Positions 1-9,366 of a stretch of 64,000 bases of DNA are shown here, one piece after another (position 1 is the first letter of the stretch; each line of letters begins with the position of its first letter). The translations under genes were made by a program, and so were the position numbers. The DNA comes from Limnobaculum eriocheiris (GTDB lineage Bacteria; Pseudomonadota; Gammaproteobacteria; Enterobacterales; Enterobacteriaceae). The notes beneath the pieces are model-generated. The model made no database searches and was not told where the DNA came from. It saw only the letters and a program-made list of their open reading frames with translations. The DNA lies in the NCBI RefSeq assembly GCF_021010575.1, contig NZ_JAJNAG010000002.1, positions 124,001 through 188,000 on the forward strand, written 5' to 3'.

Positions 1-283
1 TATCGCTGCGGGAATCGGAAACGGTTAGCACGATAATACGGGCAGCAATACCCTCATTACGCAGTGCTTTCAGCGTATCCAGACCAGACAGACCTTTCAT
101 GTTCAGGTCTAACAGAATCAGGTCGGGTAGCAACTGACAGGCAAAAGTAATTGCTTCGTTGCCGTTGCTGGCTTCTGCCACAATATTGAGTGAAGGTTCC
201 AGCTCAAGCAACTGCCGGACTCCGCGCCGCATCAGGGGATGATCGTCTACGATCAAAATATTGCACTGTTCTTGCACTGTCAT
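1..283 (-). CDS. narP: Nitrate/nitrite response regulator NarP (C-terminus beyond left edge)
   Basis: The N-terminal receiver domain of a NarL/FixJ-family regulator, cut by the left edge after about 94 residues. It shows the acidic pocket VDDHPLMRRGVRQLLELEP, the phospho-acceptor Asp in LLDLNMKG and the Thr of VLTVSDS, matching E. coli NarP better than NarL. The DNA-binding HTH lies outside the window. It starts 62 bases after the end of narQ on the same strand, so the two are probably one narQ-narP operon, unlike E. coli where they are unlinked. The phosphorylated protein should act on the divergent nap promoter at about 2.27 kb. Confidence 0.9.
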   Translation of the reverse strand, partial: MTVQEQCNILIVDDHPLMRRGVRQLLELEPSLNIVAEASNGNEAITFACQLLPDLILLDLNMKGLSGLDTLKALRNEGIAARIIVLTVSDSRSD

Positions 284-345
284 TACTCCATTATTTTTTA
301 AAATTATTGAAGGGTGCCGCAAAGCTATATCTAACTTTGTCATTG

Positions 346-2037
346 TTATTGTTGAGGGAAGATGAGTCGGACTAATGTCCCTCCTCTTTCCTGCGGCCCA
401 ATGGTTAACGTTCCACCTAAACGTGAAGCACGTTCGCTCATAATATTGAGCCCGTAATGGCCTTCGGGCTCATCTAAACTTTTTATTCCGGCCCCATTAT
501 CGGCAATGATAATCATATTATTACCGTCATTTGTAGGCTCACAATTAATGCTAATCAGGCTGGCATTGGCATGCTTTATGGCATTCAGAACGGCCTCACG
601 AACAATTTGTAATGCGTGAACCTGTTGTTGTGCATTTAATGCCTGCGACGAAAGCGCACAGTGCATTTGAATCGGAACTTCCGTTTGTGCCTGTAACGGA
701 GTGATTAACTGATTTAGTGCTTCGTGTAAGTCAGCTTCCTGAATTGTGAGTCGAAATGTTGCTAATAGTTCCCTTAGTTGACGATAAGCACTGGATAGCG
801 CTTGATCGAAATCAGTGATTACACTCATAGCTTGTTCATTATTACTGGGAATAACGCGTTTAAGCAAGGTCAGTTGGATCCGCAAGAAAGAAAGGGATTG
901 TGCCAACGAGTCGTGAAGTTCACGGGCGATTGTGGCTCGTTCCTCCATCAGTAAAACCTGTAAATAACGCTTTTGTGCCCGGTTAAAATAGATGCCCCGA
1001 CTCAGGATATTACTGACGTTTTCAATTAACTGAGGGTGTACTGCCGTATCAGAACATTGCCAGCTCATCCTGCCCAGAATCTGTTCATCTTGCTGTAAGG
1101 GGAGATGCTGCCAAATGCGGTCTTTATCTTCGGTACCTTCTTCAAGTACCCAGCGGCCTTCTCCACTGTCCTGAATCTCCAGGCGAATCGCGACCAGATT
1201 TTCGCTGGTGCGAACAATATGCATGACCTGTTCAAAACACTGGTGGTCAACCTGACTCACGCTGAAAGCCTGAAGGCAATCATATAAAACCCCTAATGAG
1301 CGATTGGCCTGAGTGAGTTTAACGGTCTTCTCTTCTACTTTTTCTGCCAGCGACTGGTACATTTTTTCCAAATCAGACGACATAGAAGTAAAAGCGGTTG
1401 CCAGTACGCCCAATTCATTATGCTGACCGACATCCAACGGTTGGTGGTCAAAGCGCCCGGTTTGAATATAGTGGCTGGCAGTCACCATCCGATTTAGCGG
1501 TTCGACAATTTCCCGACGGCTGAAGAGAATCACGTAAAACACCAGCCCAATAGTGCTCAGTACGCTGATAATACTGATAAAAACCGCGGTTTTTAGTTTC
1601 AGTTCAGAAAACAGCTGGATGGCAAGTACAAACTCATTAATTTCATTAACGTAATCGGCTAACTGGTTGATATAGATATCACCATCGTTATGCGTCAGTT
1701 CCTGTTCCAGTTCCTGCCAACGGTCCAGCAGGGTTTGATATTTCTGCTGTATATCCGCCGGAAAGTAAAATTCGTTGATCTCTTTTAAGGCGGGGGCATT
1801 AATTGACAACGCATATTGTCGGATATGGGAGTTCAGATAAGGGGAGTTGGTCGTCAGATCGTAGGCCAGACGATAACTCTGCATACGCAAAGAGCCCGAA
1901 ATATTAATCGCTTCGGCATCTGTACGACTGGCGGCTAATGAAATCAAAGCAAGCCCGGCGGACAGAATCGAAAGGATCACTATTGCGATCAGCATACGAG
2001 CTATACTATTGGTTACAGAGCGTTTAACAGAAGCCAT
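346..2037 (-). CDS. narQ: Nitrate/nitrite sensor histidine kinase NarQ
   Basis: An inner-membrane sensor that phosphorylates NarP (and NarL where present) in response to periplasmic nitrate or nitrite. It has 563 residues against 566 in E. coli NarQ. TM1 is at about residues 13-35. The ligand-binding P-box SGSLRMQSYRL follows it, then a periplasmic four-helix domain, TM2 at about 150-170, a HAMP domain and a HisKA_3 dimerisation helix with the phospho-acceptor H375 in RELHDSLAQ. The ATPase domain ends with the G-box DNGAGI. Similarity to NarQ runs along the whole protein. The gene lies upstream of narP and divergent from napF, so sensor, regulator and target operon sit together. Confidence 0.95.
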   Translation of the reverse strand: MASVKRSVTNSIARMLIAIVILSILSAGLALISLAASRTDAEAINISGSLRMQSYRLAYDLTTNSPYLNSHIRQYALSINAPALKEINEFYFPADIQQKYQTLLDRWQELEQELTHNDGDIYINQLADYVNEINEFVLAIQLFSELKLKTAVFISIISVLSTIGLVFYVILFSRREIVEPLNRMVTASHYIQTGRFDHQPLDVGQHNELGVLATAFTSMSSDLEKMYQSLAEKVEEKTVKLTQANRSLGVLYDCLQAFSVSQVDHQCFEQVMHIVRTSENLVAIRLEIQDSGEGRWVLEEGTEDKDRIWQHLPLQQDEQILGRMSWQCSDTAVHPQLIENVSNILSRGIYFNRAQKRYLQVLLMEERATIARELHDSLAQSLSFLRIQLTLLKRVIPSNNEQAMSVITDFDQALSSAYRQLRELLATFRLTIQEADLHEALNQLITPLQAQTEVPIQMHCALSSQALNAQQQVHALQIVREAVLNAIKHANASLISINCEPTNDGNNMIIIADNGAGIKSLDEPEGHYGLNIMSERASRLGGTLTIGPQERGGTLVRLIFPQQ

Positions 2038-2236
2038 ACATCCTCAAAGCGTTAATTGATTTGTACTTTGTCATGTTCATGTATTAGAGAGAATTATCAG
2101 ATTGTCGTAGATAACCTGTAGTGATAGTAACCAGTTTTCTTTTTAGTGTACTGACTATTCTGCTGGGTTTTAACTTAAAAATAACCAAATAAAATGCCGT
2201 GTGGGTCAAATATTGGGTTAAAAATGCAGCGAACGA

Positions 2237-2250
2237 TTGATCTAGCGCAA
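2237..2250 (+). promoter_or_regulatory. FNR-like site upstream of napF
   Basis: TTGATCTAGCGCAA has the full left FNR half-site (TTGAT) and a CAA-ended right half against the consensus TTGAT-N4-ATCAA. It lies about 80 bases before the probable transcription start and upstream of a NarP-type site. The same order is known for E. coli napF. Assignment is by motif only. Confidence 0.6.
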
Positions 2251-2264
2251 GCTACCTACCTATT

Positions 2265-2280
2265 TACCCCTTAAGAGTGA
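2265..2280 (+). promoter_or_regulatory. NarP/NarL 7-2-7 heptamer pair
   Basis: TACCCCT-TA-AGAGTGA. The first heptamer fits the TACYYMT consensus perfectly and the inverted second one fits at five of seven positions, with the 2-base spacing that NarP requires. It is centred about 50 bases before the expected napF transcription start, an activating position. Confidence 0.6.
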
Positions 2281-2402
2281 TTATATCTCTACTTCGCAAG
2301 GATTAACTTATCATGGCCAGAGTCTCTGAATGCGTAGTCCCAGATAACAGAGACAATGAATGTAATAAATGATGTCCTCCTGAGTGAGTGGAGTAATAAA
2401 GC

Positions 2403-2909
2403 ATGTCAATTCTATCCCGGCGAAATCTGTTACGTGGTCAATGGCGAGGCCACGATGCTATCAGGCCGCCGTGGTCGGTAGATGAAGCGTTGTTTACCGA
2501 TGGCTGTAGTCGTTGCCATGCTTGCGTTGAGGCCTGTGAAACCGGGGTCATCACAGTCAGTGGTAACCAAGGCTTTCCTGAGCTGGATTTTCAACGTGCA
2601 GAGTGCACGTTTTGCAAACGCTGTGTAGAAGTTTGTCCAGAGCCGATATTTCATTCGACGGAAAGTCAGCCATGGCAGCGTTATGCAGTGATTAACCAAA
2701 CGTGTCTCACCTATCAGGGGGTGGCCTGTCGAAGCTGTCAGGATGCCTGTGAGCCCTATGCAATTAAATTCAAATTACGGTTGGGTGGTATTGCCCAGCC
2801 GGAACTGGAAAAAGAGAGCTGTACAGGATGCGGGGGCTGTGTCCGAAGCTGTCCGGTTCAGGCAATAACAACCCGTGAGAGTGATAAAGATAATGACGGA
2901 AAACAATGA
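2403..2909 (+). CDS. napF: NapF, ferredoxin-type maturation protein of periplasmic nitrate reductase
   Basis: A cytoplasmic iron-sulfur protein thought to help insert or mature the [4Fe-4S] centre of NapA before Tat export. The 168 residues contain four cysteine clusters, with CSRCHACVEAC, CTFCKRCVEVCP and CTGCGGCVRSCP the clearest, plus a less regular CRSCQDACEP motif. This is the first gene of the nap operon. Its ATG follows a GGAG-containing ribosome site. It overlaps napD by 17 bases if napD starts at 2893. Confidence 0.95.
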   Translation: MSILSRRNLLRGQWRGHDAIRPPWSVDEALFTDGCSRCHACVEACETGVITVSGNQGFPELDFQRAECTFCKRCVEVCPEPIFHSTESQPWQRYAVINQTCLTYQGVACRSCQDACEPYAIKFKLRLGGIAQPELEKESCTGCGGCVRSCPVQAITTRESDKDNDGKQ

Positions 2910-3162
2910 CTGGCACGTTTGTAGTTTGATTGTTCAGGTACGTCCGGAGGATATACCTAAAGTAAGCGAAGCGTTGTACGCACTACCAGGAACAGAGATT
3001 CCCGGAGTGAATGAAGACGAAGGAAAGTTAATTGTTGTTATGCAGGCGGACAATTCAGATGTTCTGTTTGCCCAAATTGAGTCAGCACGTGATATAGCGG
3101 GTGTGTTGGCGGTGTCGCTGGTTTATCACCAGCAAGATGAGCAAGGTGAGGATACGCCATGA
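2893..3162 (+). CDS. napD: NapD, NapA signal-peptide chaperone
   Basis: A small cytoplasmic chaperone that binds the twin-arginine signal of NapA during cofactor insertion. I place the start at 2893, giving a protein beginning [12 protein letters not shown], because family members begin a few residues before the conserved W-x-V-C-S-L. An in-frame upstream start at 2875 would add six residues inside napF. The C-terminal [10 protein letters not shown] is typical. It overlaps napF and napA (ATGA at the napA junction), so translation is probably coupled. Confidence 0.93.
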   Translation: MTENNDWHVCSLIVQVRPEDIPKVSEALYALPGTEIPGVNEDEGKLIVVMQADNSDVLFAQIESARDIAGVLAVSLVYHQQDEQGEDTP

Positions 3163-5642
3163 AACTCAGTCGTCGAGACTTCATGAAAGCAAATGCAGTG
3201 GCTGCAGCCGCAGTTGCCGCAGGAATGACTATCCCGACAGTAGCCGTTGCTGCTGAAGGGGACCAATCAATTAAGTGGGATAAAGCACCATGCCGCTTCT
3301 GTGGTACCGGTTGTAGCGTACTGGTTGGTACGCAAAACGGTCGCGTTGTGGCTTCTCAGGGTGATCCTGATGCCCCCGTTAACCGCGGGTTAAACTGTAT
3401 CAAGGGTTACTTCTTACCTAAGATTATGTACGGAAAAGACCGTTTAACTCAGCCGCTGCTGCGGATGAAGAACGGCGAATATGACAAAAATGGTGAATTT
3501 ACTCCGGTTAGCTGGGATAAAGCCTTCACCGTAATGAGTGAAAAATACAAAAAAGCCTTTAAAGAGCAGGGGCCGAACGGCGGCGGGATGTTTGCTTCCG
3601 GTCAGTTCACCATTTGGGAAGGCTATGCTGCGGCTAAATTATTTAAAGCGGGTTTCCGTTCTAACAATATTGACCCCAATGCCCGTCACTGTATGGCGAG
3701 CGCCGTAGTTGGCTTTATGCGTACTTTCGGTATGGATGAGCCAATGGGCTGTTACGATGACATCGAGCACGCTGATGCCTTCGTACTTTGGGGCTCTAAT
3801 ATGGCAGAAATGCACCCGATCCTGTGGTCGCGCATTACTGACCGTCGCCTGTCTAATCCAAATGTTAAAGTTGCGGTAATGTCTACTTATGAACACCGTA
3901 GCTTCGAATTAGCCGATAACCCGATTATCTTTAAACCGCAAACTGACCTGGTTATCCTGAACTATATCGCCAACTACATCATCCAGAATAATGCTGTTAA
4001 TCAGGACTTCCTGGATAAACATGTCAACATTCGTCGTGGTGATACCGATATTGGCTATGGTTTACGTCCAAACCATCCTCTGGAAAAAGCGGCTAAAAAT
4101 CCAAACAGTGACAAATCTACCCCAATGACCTTCGACGAATATAAAGCGTTCGTTGCAGAGTACACATTGGAGAAAACCGCTGAAATGACCGGTGTACCAA
4201 AAGATTCACTGGTTGAGCTGGCGAAACTGTATGCCGATCCAAATATAAAAGTCGTTTCTTACTGGACTATGGGTTTCAACCAGCATACCCGTGGCGTATG
4301 GGCGAACAACTTGTGTTACAACATCCATCTGTTAACCGGTAAGATCTCTATACCGGGTTGCGGTCCATTCTCTCTGACCGGTCAGCCTTCTGCTTGTGGG
4401 ACCGCGCGTGAAGTGGGTACTTTCGCACACCGTCTGCCTGCGGACATGGTAGTGACCAACGAAGAACACCGTAAGATTTCAGAACAGAAGTGGAAACTGC
4501 CGGAAGGCACCATTCTGGGTTCTATCGGCCTGCACGCAGTAGCTCAGGACCGTGCGCTGAAAGACGGTAAGTTAAACGCTTACTGGACGCTGTGTACTAA
4601 CAATATGCAGGCGGGCCCAAACATCAATGAAGACCGTATGCCAGGCTGGCGCGATCCGCGTAACTTTGTAGTGGTATCCGATCCTTATCCAACCATCAGT
4701 GCGCTGTCTGCGGACCTGATCTTGCCTACCGCAATGTGGGTGGAAAAAGAGGGGGCTTACGGTAACGCCGAGCGTCGTAGTCAATTCTGGCGTCAACAAG
4801 TTAAGGCACCGGGTGAGGCAAAATCTGACCTGTGGCAAATCGTTCAGTTCTCTAAGTACTTTAAAACCGATGAAGTTTGGCCGGCTGAGCTGTTAGATAA
4901 GAACCCGGAGTATCGTGGTAAAACGCTGTACGAAATTCTGTTCGCTAACGGCCAGGTTAATAAGTTCAAACTGGATGAGCTGGCGGAAGGCCAGTTAAAC
5001 GATGAATCCCATGATTATGGTTTCTATCTGCAAAAAGGGCTGTTTGAAGAGTACGCTGGCTTTGGTCGTGGCCATGCTCACGATCTGGCTCCATTCGATG
5101 ATTACCACAAAGCGCGCGGTCTGCGCTGGCCGGTAGTTGACGGCAAAGAGACGCTATGGCGCTACCGTGAAGGTTATGACCCGTATGTTAAGGCCGGTGA
5201 AGGCGTTAAATTCTACGGTAAACCGGATGGTAAAGCGGTTATTTTTGCTCTGCCTTATGAACCACCTGCAGAAAGTCCGGATGCGGAATACGACCTGTGG
5301 CTGTCAACCGGCCGCGTGCTGGAACACTGGCATACCGGGTCAATGACGCGTCGTGTACCTGAACTGCACCGTTCTTTCCCTGAGTCAGTGCTGTTTATTC
5401 ACCCGCAGGATGCCCAGAAACGTGGTATGCGTCGCGGCGATAAAGTGAAGATTCAGTCACGTCGCGGTGAAGTCATCTCCATTGTGGAAACTCGCGGTCG
5501 TAACCGGGTGCCGCAAGGGCTGGTATACATGGCGTTCTTTGACGCAGCACAGTTAGTTAACGCATTGACACTGGATGCAACCGATCCACTGTCAAAAGAG
5601 ACTGACTACAAAAAATGTGCGGTTAAAGTCGTTAAAGTATAA
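3159..5642 (+). CDS. napA: NapA, periplasmic nitrate reductase catalytic subunit
   Basis: Reduces nitrate to nitrite in the periplasm. The 827 residues match the family length. The Tat signal SRRDFMK is at residues 4-10, followed by an alanine-rich core. The [4Fe-4S] ligands are C45, C48, C52 and a cysteine near residue 80. The molybdenum ligand is C178 in ARHCMASAV. Molybdopterin dinucleotide domains and a C-terminal MopB-binding domain follow. Codon use is richer in GC than in the polysaccharide region. It overlaps napD by four bases. Electrons arrive from NapC through NapB, with NapGH giving a second quinol route. Confidence 0.98.
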   Translation: MKLSRRDFMKANAVAAAAVAAGMTIPTVAVAAEGDQSIKWDKAPCRFCGTGCSVLVGTQNGRVVASQGDPDAPVNRGLNCIKGYFLPKIMYGKDRLTQPLLRMKNGEYDKNGEFTPVSWDKAFTVMSEKYKKAFKEQGPNGGGMFASGQFTIWEGYAAAKLFKAGFRSNNIDPNARHCMASAVVGFMRTFGMDEPMGCYDDIEHADAFVLWGSNMAEMHPILWSRITDRRLSNPNVKVAVMSTYEHRSFELADNPIIFKPQTDLVILNYIANYIIQNNAVNQDFLDKHVNIRRGDTDIGYGLRPNHPLEKAAKNPNSDKSTPMTFDEYKAFVAEYTLEKTAEMTGVPKDSLVELAKLYADPNIKVVSYWTMGFNQHTRGVWANNLCYNIHLLTGKISIPGCGPFSLTGQPSACGTAREVGTFAHRLPADMVVTNEEHRKISEQKWKLPEGTILGSIGLHAVAQDRALKDGKLNAYWTLCTNNMQAGPNINEDRMPGWRDPRNFVVVSDPYPTISALSADLILPTAMWVEKEGAYGNAERRSQFWRQQVKAPGEAKSDLWQIVQFSKYFKTDEVWPAELLDKNPEYRGKTLYEILFANGQVNKFKLDELAEGQLNDESHDYGFYLQKGLFEEYAGFGRGHAHDLAPFDDYHKARGLRWPVVDGKETLWRYREGYDPYVKAGEGVKFYGKPDGKAVIFALPYEPPAESPDAEYDLWLSTGRVLEHWHTGSMTRRVPELHRSFPESVLFIHPQDAQKRGMRRGDKVKIQSRRGEVISIVETRGRNRVPQGLVYMAFFDAAQLVNALTLDATDPLSKETDYKKCAVKVVKV

Positions 5643-5662
5643 GGAAAGCAGGGCGCACGATT

Positions 5663-6415
5663 ATGGCTAATGAAAGGGATAAAGGACCCGCGCGTCGCCG
5701 CTTTTTACGCGACGTAGCACGCAGCGCAGGCGGCCTGGCCGGGCTGACGCTGCTGCTGGGTATTCCGCAGAAACAGTCTCAGGCACGTGAGGGGGTCGCG
5801 TTGCGTCCACCTGGCGCGCTACCTGAGGAGGCGTTTAACCGCGCCTGTATCCGCTGCGGGCAATGCGTACAGGACTGTCCATACGATACGTTAAAGCTGG
5901 CAACGCTGTTGTCACCGGTATCTACGGGCACTCCGTACTTTGTGGCTCGCCAGATCCCCTGTGAGATGTGTGAAGATATTCCTTGTGTTAAAGCCTGTCC
6001 GAGTGGCGCCCTCGATTCTTCTCTGACAGATATTGATAATTCCCGGATGGGGCTGGCGGTATTGCTTGACCACGAGAACTGCCTGAACTGGCAGGGTTTG
6101 CGTTGCGACGTTTGCCATCGCGTATGTCCGTTGATTAATAAAGCTATTACGTTGGAACTGCATCGTAATGAGCGAACCAATAAACACGCGATGTTTTTAC
6201 CCACCGTGCACAGTGAATATTGTACCGGCTGTGGTAAATGCGAAGAGGCATGTGTACTGGAAGAAGCCGCAATCAAGGTACTTCCACTGTCACTGGCACA
6301 GGGCAAACTGGGTAAACACTATCGGCTGGGATGGATAGAGAAAGATAAAGCGGGGCATTCGTTAATCCCTGAAGCGCTGACTCTGCCAACCCGTAAACCG
6401 GAAGGGGGGCAATAA
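5663..6415 (+). CDS. napG: NapG, ferredoxin-type quinol dehydrogenase component
   Basis: A periplasmic iron-sulfur protein that works with membrane protein NapH to pass electrons from ubiquinol toward NapA. The N-terminus carries a Tat signal ([14 protein letters not shown], about residues 12-25). Four ferredoxin-like cysteine clusters follow, including [35 protein letters not shown] and [11 protein letters not shown]. At 250 residues it is slightly longer than E. coli NapG (231), mostly at the N- and C-termini. It starts 20 bases after napA behind AAGGAAAG. Confidence 0.95.
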   Translation: MANERDKGPARRRFLRDVARSAGGLAGLTLLLGIPQKQSQAREGVALRPPGALPEEAFNRACIRCGQCVQDCPYDTLKLATLLSPVSTGTPYFVARQIPCEMCEDIPCVKACPSGALDSSLTDIDNSRMGLAVLLDHENCLNWQGLRCDVCHRVCPLINKAITLELHRNERTNKHAMFLPTVHSEYCTGCGKCEEACVLEEAAIKVLPLSLAQGKLGKHYRLGWIEKDKAGHSLIPEALTLPTRKPEGGQ

Positions 6416-7365
6416 TGGCAAATGCACCTAAGAACGCAGGCCATGAGGCTCTGGTGAAGTACGGATGGTGGTATAGCCACCGCTTCCTGGTTTTTCGCCG
6501 TATCAGTCAACTGCTTATTCTGTCGATGTATCTGACCGGGCCACTTCTCGGCGTCTGGATCCTGCGGGGTAACTACAGCGGTAGCATGCTGCTGGATACT
6601 ATCCCGCTTAGCGATCCGTTAATGATGCTGCAAACGCTGGCCAGCGGTCATCTTCCTCAGGTGCCAGAGCAATCTGGTTGGGCAGCATGGTCTGAATGGT
6701 ATGCCCTGATTGGCGGTGTGATCATTGCGCTGGTCTATGCACTGTTTGCCAGTCGGCTGTTTTGCGGTTGGGTTTGCCCATTAAGTTTGGTAACCGATTT
6801 TGCTGCCTGGTTGCGGCGTAAGCTGGGGCTGCGCAGTAGTGCAGCCATTCCGGCAACGTTGCGTTATGGCATTCTGGTTGCCATTATCATCGGCAGTGTC
6901 ATTACCGGCACGCTGGTGTGGGAGTGGGTAAATCCGGTATCCGCATTTGGTCGGGGTTTAATCAGTGGATTCGGCCACTCAGCATCATCCGGCATTATTA
7001 CCGGTTTACTCTTCGGTTTTGGTGCCAGTATTTGGCTGATTGTGGTGGTATTCCTGTTTGACCTGTTGGTGGTAGAGCATGGCTGGTGTGGTCATCTGTG
7101 TCCTGTTGGTGCTCTTTACGGCGCAATAGGCTGTAAAGGTGTACTGCGTATCAGTGCGGAAAATCGCCAGAACTGTACCCGCTGTATGGACTGTATTCAT
7201 ATCTGTCCGGAACCGCAGGTGCTGCGTGGCCCACTGTTTGGTAAACAGGAGAGCCCATTAGTGCTGAGTAAAGATTGTATTTCCTGCGGTCGCTGTATTG
7301 ATGTCTGTTCAGAGAAAGTATTTCAAATAAAAACACGATTCCATCGTTCGGGAGTAGAGGAATGA
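6415..7365 (+). CDS. napH: NapH, membrane quinol dehydrogenase component
   Basis: A polytopic inner-membrane ferredoxin-type protein that partners NapG. It has about four membrane segments (roughly residues 30-50, 95-115, 155-180, 195-225), CGWVCP and CGHLCPVG motifs at the cytoplasmic face, and two C-terminal [4Fe-4S] motifs, CTRCMDCIHICPEP and CISCGRCIDVCSEK. At 316 residues it is longer than E. coli NapH (287) because of extended N-terminal sequence. Its ATG shares one base with the napG stop (TAATG). Confidence 0.95.
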   Translation: MANAPKNAGHEALVKYGWWYSHRFLVFRRISQLLILSMYLTGPLLGVWILRGNYSGSMLLDTIPLSDPLMMLQTLASGHLPQVPEQSGWAAWSEWYALIGGVIIALVYALFASRLFCGWVCPLSLVTDFAAWLRRKLGLRSSAAIPATLRYGILVAIIIGSVITGTLVWEWVNPVSAFGRGLISGFGHSASSGIITGLLFGFGASIWLIVVVFLFDLLVVEHGWCGHLCPVGALYGAIGCKGVLRISAENRQNCTRCMDCIHICPEPQVLRGPLFGKQESPLVLSKDCISCGRCIDVCSEKVFQIKTRFHRSGVEE

Positions 7366-7811
7366 AGAGTAACGTCTTGAAAAAGCAGCTTACCTTATGG
7401 ACTATGCTGGTGGCATTAGTTTCCGGTAGCGTGGCGTTTGCTGCAGATAGCGTTGATTTGAGTCAGTCACCGGAAGTGTCTGGTACCCCTGAAGGCTCAA
7501 TTATTATGCCTAAAGAACAGCCTCGTATGGCGCTCGATTATGTTAACCAACCACCGATGATTCCACACAGTGTGGATGGCTATCAGGTGACAACCAAAGT
7601 AAATACCTGTCTGAAGTGTCACGGAGTACAAAGCTATCGTACTACCGGTGCACCGCGTATCAGCCCAACTCACTTTGTTGATAGTGCTGGTCATGTCAGC
7701 AGTAATGTGGCACCACGCCGCTACTTCTGCCAGTCCTGTCACGCGCCTCAGGCTGACGCTGCGCCAATCATTGGTAACACGTTCACACCGGCACCGGGAT
7801 ATGGTAAGTAA
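7362..7811 (+). CDS. napB: NapB, dihaem c-type cytochrome subunit
   Basis: The small electron-transfer subunit of the NapAB complex in the periplasm. It has a Sec signal peptide ending near VAFAADS (about residue 27) and two haem-binding motifs, CLKCH and CQSCH. The axial histidines are probably in the region around IPHSVDGY and SPTHF. 149 residues is the usual size. It overlaps the napH stop by four bases (ATGA). Confidence 0.96.
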   Translation: MKSNVLKKQLTLWTMLVALVSGSVAFAADSVDLSQSPEVSGTPEGSIIMPKEQPRMALDYVNQPPMIPHSVDGYQVTTKVNTCLKCHGVQSYRTTGAPRISPTHFVDSAGHVSSNVAPRRYFCQSCHAPQADAAPIIGNTFTPAPGYGK

Positions 7812-7822
7812 TCGGGGGATTC

Positions 7823-8422
7823 ATGAGTAAAGATAAAAAACCAGGTGTAATTCGCCGGGCATGGACTTGGTTCAGAACCCCCAGTCGTCTGGCGATAGGT
7901 ACCTTGCTGGCAATGGGCTTTGTAGCCGGCATTGTCTTCTGGGGCGGTTTCAATACCGGTATGGAAGTGATGAACAGCGAGAAGTTCTGTATCAGCTGCC
8001 ATGAGATGCGTGATAACGTCTATCAGGAATATATGGATACGGTGCACTACAGCAACCGAACTGGCGTGCGCGCCATCTGTTCTGACTGTCACGTGCCGAA
8101 AGAGTTTGTTCCTAAGATGATCCGTAAGATCAAGGCATCAAAAGAGCTGTATGGTAAAGCGATGGGCATTATTGATACTCCACAAAAGTTTAATGAGCAT
8201 CGTTTGCAAATGGCGAAAAATGAGTGGGCACGAATGGAGGGGAATAACTCTCAAGAGTGCCGTAACTGCCACAGCTTTGATTATATGGACTTTACCGAGC
8301 AGAAAACCGTAGCCGGGAAGATGCACGCTATGGCAATCAAAGAGGGTAAAACCTGTATTGAATGTCATAAGGGGATTGCGCATAAGCTTCCTGATATGAC
8401 GGGGATCCCGAATGGGTTCTGA
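7823..8422 (+). CDS. napC: NapC, tetrahaem quinol dehydrogenase
   Basis: A membrane-anchored NapC/NirT-family cytochrome that oxidises menaquinol or ubiquinol and reduces NapB. A single N-terminal membrane anchor lies at about residues 18-40. Four CxxCH motifs follow: CISCHEM, CSDCHV, CRNCHS and CIECHK. 199 residues matches E. coli NapC (200). It is the last gene of the operon. The ccm cytochrome-maturation genes that follow napC in E. coli are absent here, so they must be elsewhere. Confidence 0.97.
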   Translation: MSKDKKPGVIRRAWTWFRTPSRLAIGTLLAMGFVAGIVFWGGFNTGMEVMNSEKFCISCHEMRDNVYQEYMDTVHYSNRTGVRAICSDCHVPKEFVPKMIRKIKASKELYGKAMGIIDTPQKFNEHRLQMAKNEWARMEGNNSQECRNCHSFDYMDFTEQKTVAGKMHAMAIKEGKTCIECHKGIAHKLPDMTGIPNGF

Positions 8423-8434
8423 TGCTGAGGTAGT

Positions 8435-8460
8435 GGCTGATTATATTGTTTTAATCAGCC
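8435..8460 (+). terminator. Stem-loop after napC
   Basis: A perfect 9-bp stem GGCTGATTA / TAATCAGCC with an 8-base loop, 12 bases after the napC stop. The U-rich stretch is in the loop rather than after the stem, so termination strength is uncertain. The structured repeat at 8466 begins five bases later. Confidence 0.5.
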
Positions 8461-8465
8461 GCTGA

Positions 8466-8712
8466 GAATATTCCGGCCGTAAAAGTCATTGTGCTTATTT
8501 GGGTATGGTGCCCGGCCGGAAGACCATAGGTACTTAGTATTTGAGAGCTTCGGGCCAGCGCTTGCGCTGGCCCACAGGGTGAAACACCGAAAGGTGTTTC
8601 ATAACAGCCCCTAAGCGCCCTAGGCCCGGTGCACACGGTAGCTAAGTATAGCGGTTCTCCCGACCGCATTCGGTGTTCATTAAAGCACATGGCTTTTACG
8701 GTCGGAATATTC
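8466..8712. repeat. MITE-like structured intergenic repeat, copy 1
   Basis: A 247-base non-coding element bounded by inverted ends: GAATATTCCGGCCGTAAAAG at the left and its near-complement ending CTTTTACGGTCGGAATATTC at the right, with similarity continuing through a GTGCTT segment. Internally there are two strong hairpins, GGGCCAGCGC-TT-GCGCTGGCCC (8552-8573) and GAAACACC-GAAA-GGTGTTTC (8581-8600). A diverged copy in the opposite orientation lies at about 16461-16616. It encodes no plausible protein. It does not match the ERIC or REP consensus as I remember them. Confidence 0.75.
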
Positions 8713-8762
8713 ACTAATGTTGATTAATTTGGTTTGTCAGCGATCAACATTGCTGTGTTCTT

Positions 8763-9218
8763 CTATTTCTGCTGCTTAAACATCAACAACCACTTATCCA
8801 GCTCATTAGCGAACTGTTGACGGTCGCGTTGGTTCAGAGTGCTGGGGCCGCCGGTTTGGATGCCGCTGGAGCGCATGGTGTCCATAAAATCACGCATGGT
8901 GAGCTTTTCGCGAATAGTGGCGGGGGAGTAGCGTTCGCCTCTGGGGTTGATGGCGGCTCCGCCTTTTTCCAGTACTTCGGCAGCCAGAGGAATATCGGCG
9001 GTGATCACTAAATCGCCAGGTTCAGTGCGTTTAACGATTTCGTTATCTGCCACGTCAAAGCCTGATGCAACCTGCATACTGCGAATATAAGGGGAAGGTG
9101 GCGTTTTAATGTATTGATTGGCTACCAGAGTAACCATAACCTGTGTACGGTCTGCGGCACGAAACAGTACCTCTTTTATCACATTGGGGCAGGCATCGGC
9201 ATCGACCCAGATTTGCAT
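8763..9218 (-). CDS. yaiI: YaiI/YqxD family protein (UPF0178)
   Basis: A 151-residue cytoplasmic protein of the DUF188/UPF0178 family, whose biochemical role is not established. The start [22 protein letters not shown] and the downstream [18 protein letters not shown] and NPRGERY segments are diagnostic. The acidic residues of the first motif resemble PIN-like nuclease folds, so a nuclease role is possible but unproven. It is a single gene on the minus strand between the repeat element and ypeA. Confidence 0.93.
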   Translation of the reverse strand: MQIWVDADACPNVIKEVLFRAADRTQVMVTLVANQYIKTPPSPYIRSMQVASGFDVADNEIVKRTEPGDLVITADIPLAAEVLEKGGAAINPRGERYSPATIREKLTMRDFMDTMRSSGIQTGGPSTLNQRDRQQFANELDKWLLMFKQQK

Positions 9219-9366
9219 AGTTGATCCTTATTGATCTGATGTCATCATCAGGAAAATTGAGTGAAGATTCCGCACTTAATTTAAGCAACGAACCGGGGAA
9301 TCTTCACTTATCTGTTGCACTTAACGCTAAACTTACCATAATCGTGCACTATAACAGGGTTAAACG

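Larger units (their letters stand above)
2038..2402. promoter_or_regulatory. narQP / nap divergent intergenic region
   Basis: A 365-base region between the divergent narQ and napF genes. It should hold both promoters. The napF side contains an FNR-like site, a NarP-type heptamer pair and a possible -10 TATCAT at 2309-2314. No ORF of interest is seen. The narQ side has no promoter I can assign with confidence. Confidence 0.7.

Noticed and set aside
5779-6306. A 175-residue frame antisense to napG
   Set aside because: A shadow frame of a well-conserved gene, composition driven by the napG codons.
8451-8714. An 87-residue minus-strand frame across the first structured repeat
   Set aside because: It arises from the palindromic repeat, has no ribosome site, and its translation is not protein-like.
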